Of a DNA stretch of 64,000 nt, positions 34,831 to 45,815 are shown piece by piece. Both the position numbers and the translations under genes were made by a program. The stretch is from Anastatus disparis (taxonomy: Eukaryota > Arthropoda > Insecta > Hymenoptera > Eupelmidae): NCBI GenBank assembly GCA_017163975.1, contig JAFFSR010000299.1, positions 1,599,501 to 1,663,500 on the forward strand, written 5' to 3'. How positions within the stretch are numbered: position 1 is the stretch's first letter; each line of letters begins with the position of its first letter. The notes beneath the pieces are model-generated. The model made no database searches. It was not told the DNA's origin and saw nothing but the letters and a program-made list of their open reading frames with translations.

Positions 34831-35098
34831 ATATTTATTGAAAAAAATGAAATATTTATTTGACTCAATTCAAATATTTGTATTAATGTAACAAAATATT
34901 TTATGTGCCGCCCGCACCTAAGGGATTTCATTGATTCAATTAAGCCTTACTTAATCCAACTAAATTTTTTTCTCAGTGTACTCCCTAAGGGAAAAATCGA
35001 AGAGAGAATATCGTCGAGATATTAGCATGAACGTATACAATGCCTATACAAATTTAGTGTAGTCCATAGGTATTTCATCGAATACGGCCTACCATGAC

Positions 35099-35102
<4 letters not shown>

Positions 35103-35180
<78 letters not shown>
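35103..35180. repeat. (AT)n microsatellite
   Basis: About 78 bases of alternating AT ending the hairpin-bearing repeat. The segment 35181-35373 holds nothing recognised beyond a short duplicated ATGTACTATTTAAATAATAT. Confidence 0.95.
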
Positions 35181-35182
<2 letters not shown>

Positions 35183-35374
35183 TCATAATATATATATTCG
35201 TGTCCTGCTTGAAAATGCGACCTCCCTCATTGCATACGCGCAACGAGAGTCGATGTTCCCTCCCTATCGACGCGCATTAATGTACTATTTAAATAATATA
35301 TGATTTTGTGTAATGTACTATTTAAATAATATATAATCTTTTACTATTTTTATATTTTTATTATTATATATGTA

Positions 35375-35906
35375 CCCTATTAAAAAAAAACACGTGTTTT
35401 TTACATGTAAAATTTGCGTGTTTTTTCACGCATATTTTCACGTGTTTTTTTCACGTGTATTTTTCAGGTGTATTTTTCACATATTTTTCACATATTTTTT
35501 CATAGCTTTTCGAAGATCTTCTATCATCTGGTCTCTCATATCTGCGTCTTCCAAATTTGTGTAAGGGATAACAAAACGTAGAAAAACGCCACCTAGTGAA
35601 TTAAAATCGCTATTAATGATCGATTACGTCGGTTTGGCTTTGAGTCACTAGGTGGCGTTTTCCTAAGTTTTACTTACACAAATTTGGAAGACGCAGACAT
35701 AAGAGGCCGGACAGTAGAAGCACTTCGAAAAGCTATAAAACAATATGTGAAAAACACACCTGAAAAATACACGTGAAAAAAACACGTGAAAAAGATGCGT
35801 GAAAAAACACGCAAATTTTACATGTAAAAAACACGTGTAAAAAATACGTGTATTTTACACGTGTTTTTTTTACGTGCAAAAAACACGTGTTTTTTTTTTA
35901 ATAGGG
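35375..35906. mobile_element. Foldback element with CACGTGTTTTTT-repeat arms
   Basis: The ends CCCTATTAAAAA and TTTTTAATAGGG are flanked by TA on each side. The arms are made of varied CACGTG(T)n and TTTTTCAC repeats. The centre (35583-35661) is a stem AAAACGCCACCTAGTGA/TCACTAGGTGGCGTTTT around CGATTACGTCGG. The same centre occurs in the 43375-45354 foldback. No coding capacity; an open frame inside the left arm is a by-product of the repeats. Confidence 0.85.
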
Positions 35907-35909
35907 TAT

Positions 35910-36474
35910 GTTTATAATTATTTATTTTTGTTTATATTATTTTTTTATGTACATGTTAATTACATAACATCAAATTAATGTGCTTTAGAAAAAAAATTTC
36001 ATTTTCAAATTATTAGTAAATTGACCGTATCAACATGAAAAAACAAAACATAATTACAATAAAAAACTAACTACGAAAAAAAAAATCAATTCAACAATTA
36101 TAAAACAAAATTGAATGCTATTTTCATTGCTTTTGAAAAAAATGTCAAGAGCAATATCTCGAGCTTTAATCGGCGTTGCTCTTTCCGTACATGAAATTTG
36201 ATTTACATCTTGACTTCAATCAAGCATGGTTTGGGCCATACAAAGATCGTTTTTAAGAGAATGAAACTAAAAATAAATAAATCAAATAAATAATATTATT
36301 TCAATGAAAATTAAACGGTTGCACACGTACATCGATATAGTTATGGTTTATATTTGTTCGGTATTATTTTGCTCATTATTCTAAGCATAGCATTTTTTGA
36401 GTGGTGGGGGCCCTTCTCACGCTCGTAATAGCGAGAGAAATTATTCCCGAATTGCTCGTAATAACAAGAATTGA

Positions 36475-36541
<67 letters not shown>

Positions 36542-37059
36542 CACGTATTTTATTATCAATTTCCTATTGATAATTTTATGCAATTTTAATGACAAATGAT
36601 CATTGCTAATTATAATATGGTCACAATATATTTTATAAAATATTACCTGCACAAACTTTTATTTATTATAGATATCTACATGAAAATATAATTATAAAGT
36701 AGTTTATTAAATTGACATTATAAATTATACATAAAAATATATTTTATTTGATAATAAAAGTATACTTTATAAGAAAATATTTCTAATTGAAGAATTTCTA
36801 TCAAAAAGTATAGTGCTCACTTGGTTGACAATGTTTATTTATTTAAAACATTTTAAAAATCAATCATATAATAAATGTATTTGACAAAAAAAGGAACAAT
36901 TTAATATTCTCATGGAAAACAATAGTACACTTCAATAGATCTTCATATACATATTGAAATACAAAGACCAAAGCTATTCTGCAATATGTACATTAAATTT
37001 AATTAAAGCATTATCTTTTTTTCAAACAATTTTCCAAGAACATAATTGAATAATGATAT
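35910..37059. other. AT-rich stretch with (AT)n at 36476-36538
   Basis: A pure (AT)n tract occupies 36476-36538. It is flanked by CTCGTAATAACAAG-type short repeats at 36422-36472. No gene was supported. Confidence 0.6.
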
Positions 37060-37754
37060 AAAATACGTAAAAAAATCAGTCATTTTTATGTTTAATTGGA
37101 AAACATAATATTATTTAAAAAGAAAAGGCCGTTTTATTAATTAAGAGGAGGTCACGTATCTCTGTCCTTTTCTAATCAAAAAATTGAGTTTTTTACACGA
37201 ACTAACAACTTTAGCAAAAAATGAAGAGAAAGCCGCATCTCGTAATAAAAAAAGCAATATTTTCTTTGATCAGAAAGAATTAATTTTATTGCTTCGTTTT
37301 CAAGAAAACCTTGAAAAACTTAAATTATAGAGGTTAGGGTGGACAATTTGGTTTTTCAAGGTTTTCTTGAAAACGAAGCAATAAAATTAATTCTTTCTGA
37401 TCAAAGAAAATATTGCTTTTTTTATTACGAGATGCGGCTTTCTCTTCATTTTTTGCTAAAGTTGTTAGTTCGTGTAAAAAACTCAATTTTTTGATTAGAA
37501 AAGGACAGAGATACGTGACCTCCTCTTAATAAATATTTAAATTATAAAAAATATATTATTTAAAAGCATTAAAACACTACAAGAAATTATAGTAATAAGA
37601 AAATGTTAGTATTAATTTTGAAAATTTTCATTTGGTTACATAATTGAATATTTTTCGGCATTTTGCAATTTTCCAACGGGCCGAAAATAAGCCCATTCTT
37701 AATATTTTCTCGAGTTACCTCAGATTAAAAAAAAAGAAGGTTCTACGTCGCACT
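37060..37754. repeat. Inverted repeat partner of 30433-30760, with MITE insertion
   Basis: Reverse-complement match to 30433-30760 on both sides of the MITE at 37145-37525: GGCCGTTTTATTAA before it and TAAATATTTAAATTAT after it. It ends GAAGGTTCTACGTCG at 37754. Confidence 0.8.
37145..37525. mobile_element. TTAA-flanked palindromic MITE (GAGGAGGTCACG family)
   Basis: 381 bp with TTAA at 37141-37144 and 37526-37529. It is nearly a perfect palindrome and closely matches the 32708 and 39549 copies. The empty site at about 30665 shows a single TTAA. Confidence 0.92.
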
Positions 37755-38701
37755 ATGGTCCGAAAGGACTTTTCATTGGACAAAATTAAATAGCGCCTAA
37801 TAGGATGGGGTTACGGGGGTCTACCATTGCTAATTTTGAAGGTCTTGTGATTTACTTTCATGAAAAAATATTTATGAAAAGCTTTCTGTAACGGAGATAT
37901 CTTAAACAACCTGTCAAAACTAAGGTTTTTCCGAATTTTTCGCCTATTTCTCCTTAAACGTTAGTATGAAAGGAATGAGGACACAAATACATCACAGATT
38001 ATTAAAGTAGAGTAAAAAACCTTTAATTTTCTTTTTTGAAAACGTTTCTAGGTGCTATATAACCCTAGGTATAACGATCTTAAGTCGAGAGTCTCTCTAA
38101 AAACATAATTTTTAACATATCTGGCTTGTTTCTTTGAAAAAAATTTTTTAAATTGTATTTTAACGCTTTAGTGAAACAGATTGAGGAAAAAATAATCACA
38201 TTTCACCAGTACTATATTTCTGGGAAAAAATAATTTTTTTTGCTCTCTTGTTGGATTAAATTTTTTTTTAAATGGTACAAGACATGGTCTTTTGTAGGTT
38301 TTGTACAAAGGAACAAAAATCCATTATTTAAATGTAGCTCAAAAAATGTCACAACCGTTAAAGGCCCTAGCTGATTATGATGGGGTCAGGTTACGCCCAC
38401 CCCCCTCCCAACAGTATTACCAAACAAAAAGTACTCCAATAAAGTACATGAAAATATTTTTAGAACACATCAATACTATGCCTTTTTTATAATTTTAAAT
38501 AATCAATATTGGTAAGATATATTCTGTAATAAAGATATACTGTATATTTAAAAAAATTATTACTATAACAATAATTATTATAATAGGTTAAAACGAATAA
38601 TAAAAATGATTCAATAGACTTCTTGGTTAAAAAGCTAAATTAAAAAACATTTGCATGTATTTAAATTTTGTCATACTACTTGAATATTAGTGCAATATTA
38701 G
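37755..38701. other. Unassigned stretch beginning CACTATGGTCCGAAAGG
   Basis: The start resembles a transposon terminus, but no inverted partner was found. An open frame at 38301-38492 has no recognisable motif and is not called. Confidence 0.35.
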
Positions 38702-39473
38702 CTCACTAGGAGAGTATCAGACCTCCGGATCACGGATTTTGCTCAAACTTTGGGATAAGTTTTCAGATGTCAAAATATGAAAGGAAACAGAATTTTAGAT
38801 CCCAACGCCCAATATTTCCCTAGTTACAGGCAATTAGAGAATATCACTAAAAAAGTTACTTACTTTTCAAACCCATGTAGTTCCTTAGCATTGATAGCTA
38901 GGAGCTTGTAACTTTTTTTAAATGAAAGTTGAGCTCAAATCCTTTCGAAATAGTAGTTATAGCATGTCAAAATAATATTTTTTCTCAAAGTTATAGCGTG
39001 ATCAACATTGGACCTGATTTTTCTTTTTAAAACATTAATTAATAAAAAAAGCTGAAATTGGGTCTAATGTTAATTACGCTATAACTTTGGGAAAAAATAA
39101 TATTTTGACATGTTATAACTACTATTTCGAAAGGATTTGAGCTCGGCTTTCATTTAAAAAAAGTTTCATGCTTCTAAGTATCAATGCTAAAGAACTGTAA
39201 GCGTTTGAAAATCTAGTAACTTTTTTAGTGATATTCTTTAATTGCCTGTAACTAGGGAAATATTGAGCGTTGGGGTCTAAGATTCTGTTTCCTTTCATAT
39301 TTTGACATCTAAAAACTTATCACAAAGTTTGAGCAAAATCCGTGATCCGGAGGTCTGATACTCTCCTAGTCAGTTGAATTATTGTTATAAATACGTATAT
39401 TACGTTATATAAATATAAAAAAATTGAATTGGCTCATATTGCACTAATATTCAAGTAGTATGACATAACGGAA
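38671..39473. repeat. Short outer inverted repeat enclosing a MITE
   Basis: GTCATACTACTTGAATATTA (38671) is mirrored by TAATATTCAAGTAGTATGAC (ending about 39470), about 33 bases each. A Mutator-derived MITE sits between, evidently inserted near the centre of an older palindrome. Confidence 0.75.
38702..39373. mobile_element. 672-bp palindromic derivative of the Mutator-like element
   Basis: The same termini (CTCACTAGGAGAGTATCAG / CTGATACTCTCCTAGTCAG) and subterminal sequence as 6889-10168, but the arms meet almost directly around a short AACATTAATTAATAAAAAA spacer. It was presumably mobilised by the parent's transposase. Confidence 0.85.
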
Positions 39474-39548
39474 ACATATGTACATTATTTTTAATTTTTT
39501 TTACTATTATATAATAAATCTTTCAAATCATAATATTGTAACTATTAA

Positions 39549-39929
39549 GAGGAGGTCACTTATCTCTGTCCTTTTCTAATCAAAGAATTGAGTTTTTTAC
39601 AGAAACTAATAACTTTAGCAAAAAATGAAGAGAAAGCCGCATCTCGTATCAAAAAAAGCTATATTTTCTTTGATAAGAAAGAATTAATTTTATTGCTTCA
39701 TTTTCAAGAAAACCTTGAAAAACTTAAATCATAGTGGTTAGAGTGGACAATTTGGTTTTTCAAGGTTTTCTTGATAATGAAGCAATAAAATTAATTTTTT
39801 CTTATCAAAGAAAATATTGCTTTTTTTTATACAAGATGCGGCTTTTTCTTCATTTTTTGCTGAAGTCATTAGTTTTTGTAAAAAACTCAATTCTTTGATT
39901 AAAAAAGGACAGAGATACGTGACCTCCTC
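39549..39929. mobile_element. TTAA-flanked palindromic MITE (GAGGAGGTCACG family)
   Basis: 381 bp with TTAA at both flanks (39545-39548, 39930-39933). The same palindromic arms as the other copies, with scattered substitutions. Confidence 0.88.
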
Positions 39930-40484
39930 TTAAAGGTCTTTGACTGTCCTGAATGTTTCGCGCCCAGATTACACGTTTCAAAATATTTTTTATTCACACT
40001 AATTATACATAAAATGCGTCATATGTAAACACCCCATTGTCAAATGTTAGGTAAATATTATATCAATCATAATAAAATAAAATTGGTTTTTTATTCATAC
40101 AATAATTTAATTACAAGAACGTATTATTTATCATATCCTACGGAATGTATATATATTCCGTAAAATATGATAAATATTACGTAAATAAATAGACTGATTT
40201 TAATGATATTTTGAAGTAATACTTTCAAAAATGCATACATTTGAGTATTCTAAATTTTTTAATGAATTGTCGCTATTCTAAGTATAAAAAATGTAACTAA
40301 TACGTATAAAAACATATTAAAATTGAATAAATAAGATATCGCCTATTATAATGTTTTTACTACAAATATAATCATTTTACAACACTCACAAATTTTAAAG
40401 TCCGATTATAATACAATATATTTTTTGCAAGGAAAAAAATTTCCTACAGATAATTTTAACTAAAATCTACCATATTGAATGTGC

Positions 40485-40538
<54 letters not shown>

Positions 40539-40546
<8 letters not shown>

Positions 40547-40721
40547 GTTCTAAAACGTGTTTTTTAAAAAAAATTTTAAAATTTCACTAAAAAAATAATT
40601 TTTCTGTTAAGTAGAAAACAACTATGGAAGCTGAAAATGTCCGGAATCCTATCCTTAAATATCAGGAATGTCCTCGGAAGTACAACCTTTAAGATATATA
40701 TATATATATACATTCAAGAAC

Positions 40722-40773
<52 letters not shown>

Positions 40774-40944
40774 GTTCTAAAACGTGTTTTTTAAAAAAAA
40801 TTTTAAAATTTCACTAAAAAAATAATTTTTCTGTTAAGTAGAAAACAACTATGGAAGCTGAAAATGTTCCGGAATCCTATCCTTAAATATCAGGAATGTC
40901 CTCGGAAGTACAACCTTTAAGATATATATATATATACATTCAAG
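40539..40944 (+). repeat. Two near-identical 180-bp direct repeats
   Basis: Copies at 40539-40718 and 40766-40944 start GTATATATGTTCTAAAACG and end CATTCAAG. Apart from an extra T (TGTCCGG versus TGTTCCGG) and AT-run length they appear identical. Each is bordered by an (AT)n tract. Confidence 0.92.
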
Positions 40945-40987
40945 GCAGATTTTCGTTAAAATTACCTTTAGAAGATTTTTTCTATAC

Positions 40988-41342
40988 AAAATAGTATATT
41001 TCGGTACTAGTGCGATAAAGTGATTTTTTACTCGTGTGGCGGTTTGCGCCCGAGCGAAGCGAGGGTGAAAAGGTCACACGAGTAAGAAATCACTTTCTCG
41101 CACGAGTATCGAACACTATTTTTTGACACGACATGTGAGAAGCTCCATTTTCGCACGTGTCACTTTGTACAGCGTGCGAAAATGGAGCTTCTCACACGTC
41201 GTGTCAAAAAATAGTGTTCGATACTCGTGCGAGAAAGTGATTTCTCACTCGTGTGACCTTTTCACCCTCGCTTCGCTCGGACGCAAACCGCCACACGAGT
41301 AAAAAATCACTTTATCGCACTAGTACCGAAATATACTATTAT
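40988..41342. repeat. ~355-bp near-perfect palindrome with GAGCGAAGCGAG motif
   Basis: TAGTATATTTCGGTACTAGT and ACTAGTACCGAAATATACTA are the ends. Each arm contains CCGAGCGAAGCGAGGGTG or its complement. The centre is around 41165, between TTCGCACGTGTCAC and AGCGTGCGAA. The arms appear over 95% complementary, so it is young or kept by gene conversion. Confidence 0.92.
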
Positions 41343-41779
41343 TATAATCGGAATTCGTGAGTGTTGTATAATGATTATATTTGTATAGTAAACATTATAA
41401 TAACCGATATTTTATTTATTCAATTTTAATATGTTTTTATACGTAAAAGTTACATTTTTTTATACTAAGAATACTTACAATTCATTAAAAAACTTAGAAT
41501 ACTCAAGTATTTATGTATTTTTGAATGTATTATTTCAAAACATCATTAAAATCAGTCTATTTATGATAATAATTTATATATTATAAATTTCCTTTTCGTA
41601 ACAGTCTTAGCCATATGGTTTTTCAACGTTATTCTACATTTTTTATCGCAATTTTTAATACGTTGTGCAAATAATAAATTATTTTGTTTACACATTTGGA
41701 ATAGAATAATACACCATAGGTGTATTATTACACCCAGGTATAGTGAAATAGTTAATTCATAAATAAATACACTGAAAAG

Positions 41780-42830
41780 GCAATTCCCGAGTAACCTTTT
41801 CGTTACGGCAACCACCTTCTCTCAGTTGGGCCACCTTCGGCTGCCGAAGTCGGGCCGCCATATGGGTGAGGCGTGGTGGCGAGCGTGGGCCTACGACGGC
41901 TAGCCGAAAATTGTAGAGATTTTGTCATAACATCGATGTGTATCTTACATAACCACAAAATATTTTTTATTGTATTATCATGCGATGTAAACACTTTTTT
42001 TAATTGACAATTAATAATAAGCGATTAAATTAATAAAAATAATTTGCTTTCGACTTGACTTGAACTCGTTTAAAATTAATTCTTAAACTCTGTCCAAATA
42101 CACAGACAAATACAACCTAAAACCAATTAATAAAAACATGTTAAAAAACTAATTTTTCTCGTCTAAATGAGAACTAATTACCATAGATAATATAATCTAA
42201 TTATTTAAGTAACTCGAGCCATGATAATTCTGTCGAGTAACTTATATTTTCTCGAGTACTGAATTTATTCGATTAATTCATATTTTTTCTGGTACTCGAG
42301 GAAATTGAGTAATTCATATTTTTTTCAAGTACTCGAGTGATTTGAGTAATTCATATTTTTTCGAGTACTTGGAACGAAAATTCGAGTAACCCTCAAGTGC
42401 AAGTACTCAATTATCGAGTCAAGTTTTTTCTTAGAGTTGAAGCTGAGTATTCGAAACCATAAAGTACTCGACAAAAATATGAACTCGAATAACCAGTATT
42501 ACTCGAATAACTCAAGATACTTGAATTTTTTCACTAAAAGTATTTTAAAAAGTAGACAGTTGCTTGAATAGTCAATCGATTGGTCACCGTTGGAAATCAG
42601 CTGTTTGTTTATACAAATAATTGTACACAAATTCTACGATTTTATAGGCTAGATTCGGCTGCCCTCTGAGGGCCCCCTTTCACCGCCACGCCTCACGCCG
42701 ATTCGGAGCCACTGTGGCCACAATTCGGCAAGAGTTTCGGTACCACTGAGGGTGGTTCGGCACCGACTTCGGGCCCCCTGCACGCCGAAGTGAAAAGATT
42801 ACTCGGGTTAATTTGAAACAAATAGCATTC
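41780..42830. mobile_element. Foldback with GC-rich arms and CTCGAGTAATTCATA repeats
   Basis: The GC-rich arms at 41787-41905 and 42655-42830 share CCGAGTAA, CCGAAGTCGG and TGAGGCGTGG in inverted order. The centre (42200-42540) has about four repeats of a ~36-bp unit with ACTCGAG and AATTCATATTTTTT. The arms contrast sharply with the AT-rich surroundings. No coding capacity. 42831-43350 is plain AT-rich sequence. Confidence 0.65.
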
Positions 42831-43374
42831 ATTTGATTCGAACATAAATTTTATTATTTTATCTTTAATTGAAACAAAAACAAATATTTATTTATGTTGA
42901 AAGAATATACGTATTTTATTAATATAATAATTAATTTGATTCTAAACTTTTAACAATTAAAGCAAATCTATATATTTTCAATTTGAAAAAATCTCGTTTT
43001 TAAAACAAACAATAAATATTTCATGGTAATAAAAAAACATAACATTAAATGAAGTATAATTTTTTATGTTTCAATGAATAATTGTATTAGCTACAATACT
43101 AATATATTTCTTTCAACAAAAAATATTTTTGATTTAATGAAATAATTAATCAATAAGATGAAATTTTTTAAATCAAATAAATTTTCTGATAAAACAAAAG
43201 ATTATTTATATACATTAATATATTATTTAATTGATTTAAAAGTCTTAGTAATTCAATTTAAAACATTTAATTAAGTTTCAAATAAATTTAAGTGTAAATA
43301 AAGTAATTGTTGTTCAATATAAATAAACAAGAAATATTTACTGATTATAATCCTAGCGGAAAAAAAGTTCCAAA

Positions 43375-45354
43375 CCCTTATGAAAAAGATCTGTAGATAA
43401 AACTGTAGGTAAATCTGCAGGGAAATCTGCAGAAAATCTGCAGAATATCTGTAGAATATCTACAGAAAGCATATGGAAAAATATGAGGTATCAGTACAGG
43501 AAAATCTGCAAAATATATACAGAAAACCTACGAGAAATTCTGAGGCATCGTTGCAGGGTTTTCTGTAGAGAAAATGATGGAGAAATCTACAGGTTTAACG
43601 CAGGTAAATTTGTAGAAAAATCTGCAAGGTCCCTGCAGAGTTACTTATAGGAAAAACTGTGAAAAAGTTTACAGAGATCCGATAGATTGTCTATAGAATA
43701 ATATACAGGAACTGTACAGGTATACTCTTACAAATTTTCACAGGATTTTCGCCTACAGAATTATCTACAGAATTATCTATAGAATTATCTACAGAATCAT
43801 CTACGAAATTTTCGACGAAATTTTCTTCAGAATTTTCTGTAAGCAGGATTTCTTATATAAGGAAAATTTATGCTGTAGAACTCTTTGCAGAAAATTTATA
43901 ATAAATCTAATGATTTATTACAGGATTTGCTGTGAAGAGTATAATAGGAAAATCTTCAGGTTGGCTGTAGATAAATCTTTAAGATTATCTGCAGAAATAT
44001 ATATAGAAAATTTGTCGGTATAAATATTATTAAGGTAAAAAAATTTTCTTATTTTTAACTATATAAAATTATTTTTGATAATTAATTTATAAGTTTTCGA
44101 GTGAACAATTCGAAAATTATTTCCCTATTACAGGAAAAAATAAAAAACGAGGTAACCCTCGTAGTATGAGCTCTCCAAAGAATGAAGAGCTTCTGCAATT
44201 TCTCACAGAGTCTTCTGGCCTTATATATCTGCGGCCGTGAACTTTGTACAGGCGATCAACAAATTTAAGGAAACGCCACCTAGCGACTTAAAATCAAATT
44301 AACATAATCGATTACATCAGTTTGATTTTAAGTCGCTAGGTGGCGTTTCCTTAAATTTGTTGATCGCCTGTACAAAGTTCACAGCCGCAGATATATAAGG
44401 CCAGAAGACTCTGTGAGAAATTGCAGAAGCTCTTCATTCTTTGGAGGGTTCATACTACGAGGGTTAGCTCATTTTTTATTTTTTCCTGTAATAGGGAAAT
44501 AATTTTTGAGCTGCTCACTCGAAAACTTTTAAATTAATTATAAAAAATAATCTTATAATCTTATATAGCTAAAAATAAGAAAATTTTTTCACCTTAATAA
44601 TATTTAAACCGGCAAATATTCTATATTTATTTCTGCAGATAATCTTGAAGATTTATCTACAGCCAACCTAAAGATTTTCCTATTATACTCTTCACAGAAA
44701 ATTCTGTAATAAATCATTAGATTTATTATAAATTTTCTGCAAAGATTTCTACATTATAAATTTTCCTTATACGTTTTACGGGATCCTATAAGAAATCTTG
44801 CTTACAGAAAACTCTGAAGAAAATTTCGTCGAAAATTCCGTAGATAATTCTGTAGATAATTCTATATATAATTCTGTAGATGATTCTATAGATAATTCTG
44901 TAGATAATTCTATATATAATTCTGTAGATAATTCTATATATAATTCTGTAGATGATTCTATAGATAATTCTGTAGATAAATCTGTAGGCGAAAACCCTGT
45001 GAAAATTTGTAAGGGTATACCTGTACAGTTCCTGTATATTATTCTGTAGACGACCTATCGGATCTCTGTAAACTTTTTCACAGTTTTCCCTGTTAGTAAC
45101 TCTGCAGGGTCCCTGCAGATTTTTCTACAAAATCACCTGCGTTAAACCTGTAGATTTCTTCATCATTTTCTCTACAGGAAATCCTGCAACGATGCCTCAG
45201 AATTTCCCGTAGGCTTTCTGTATATATTCTGCAGATTTTCCTGTACTGATACCTCATATTTTTCCGTATGCTTTCTGTAGATACTCTACTGATATTCTGC
45301 AGATTTCCCTGCAGATTTATCTACAGTTTTATCCACAGATCTTTTTCATAAGGG
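43375..45354. mobile_element. 1.98-kb giant palindrome with CTGCAGAAAATCTGTAGA-repeat arms
   Basis: The ends CCCTTATGAAAAAGATCTG and CAGATCTTTTTCATAAGGG enclose arms of ~950 bp built from TCTGTAGA/TCTGCAGA-type words. The centre (44233-44395) contains GGAAACGCCACCTAGCGACT and its complement around CGATTACATCAG. The same centre is found at 35583-35661. The arms look about 85-90% complementary. The repeat-encoded frame at 44798-45049 is not a gene. Confidence 0.92.
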
Positions 45355-45459
45355 AATTTTTCACAAATATTTTCAAAATATTTCAGTTTGTTTCAGTTTA
45401 TCTCGTTTTTTTTAGATTCTTGCAATAACTTTTAGATAGATATAAAATGTTTTATTTAA

Positions 45460-45815
45460 GGTGGATCATCCGCTAGCTATAGTTTGTTGTTCATAAAAAT
45501 TAAAAGTTAAAAAAATTCTTTAATATTTTGAAAATAATTAATTTATACCAAAAAAAAAATCCCCGTAAATTTTCAAGTAACCTTAACGATTAATTTTTTT
45601 ATATATGCTCACTCAAAGTTTACGTGTTTTGTATCTTATAGTAGTAAAAAGATAAACTTTAAGTAAGCATAAATAATAAAATGAGTCGTTAAGGCTAGCT
45701 AAAAATTTACGGGGATTTTTTTCTTGGTATAAATTAATTATTTTCAAAATATTGAAGAATTTTTTTAACTTTCAATTTTTATGAACAACAAATTATAGCT
45801 AGCGGATGATCCACC
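45460..45815. mobile_element. TTAA-flanked MITE, GGTGGATCATCCGC ends
   Basis: 356 bp, TTAA on both sides, with TIR GGTGGATCATCCGCTAGCTA. The arms pair over about 150 bases (AATCCCCGTAAATTTTC...). A different family from the GAGGAGG elements, with the same target preference. Confidence 0.82.

Larger units (their letters stand above)
31552..34978. mobile_element. 3.4-kb TA-flanked non-coding element, CACTGAGAAAAAAATTTAGT ends
   Basis: The TIR CACTGAGAAAAAAATTTAGT (31552) is mirrored by ACTAAATTTTTTTCTCAGTG (to 34978), and both sides are flanked by TA. The interior is extremely AT-rich and made of degenerate repeats (150-bp units at 32262-32705, 168-bp units at about 34493-34830). It has no coding capacity. 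A TTAA MITE sits inside (32708-33091). Confidence 0.7.
31040..35180. mobile_element. Hairpin-bearing repeat, copy 2, with nested 3.4-kb element
   Basis: The same architecture as 19690-20369: TATATATTAGTTATATA, a hairpin at 31065-31222, inverted ends TTTATGTCGTTGGTAGGCCG (about 31229) and CGGCCTACCATGACATAAA (about 35084-35102), and an (AT)n tract (35103-35180). The body is split by the TA-flanked element at 31552-34978. Confidence 0.65.
40185..41570. mobile_element. Composite foldback: outer arms, duplicated AT block, inner GC-rich palindrome
   Basis: Outer arms at about 40185-40430 and 41340-41570 are inverted repeats (AATAGACTGATTTTAATGAT / ATCATTAAAATCAGTCTATT-like; ACAACACTCACAAATT / AATTCGTGAGTGTTGT). 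Between them lie two 180-bp direct repeats and a 360-bp palindrome. No gene. The segment 39934-40184 contains only AT-rich sequence and a small hairpin, ACGGAATGTATATATATTCCGT (longer than 20 in full). Confidence 0.75.

Noticed and set aside
35370..35564. 64-codon frame rich in F and V
   Set aside because: Lies within the CACGTGTTTTTT-repeat arm of a foldback.
38301..38492. 63-codon frame
   Set aside because: No recognisable motif and short; codon pattern is not distinctive.
44798..45049. 83-codon frame with NSVDNSI repeats
   Set aside because: It is the right arm of the giant palindrome; the repeat peptide comes from TCTGTAGATAAT-type words.
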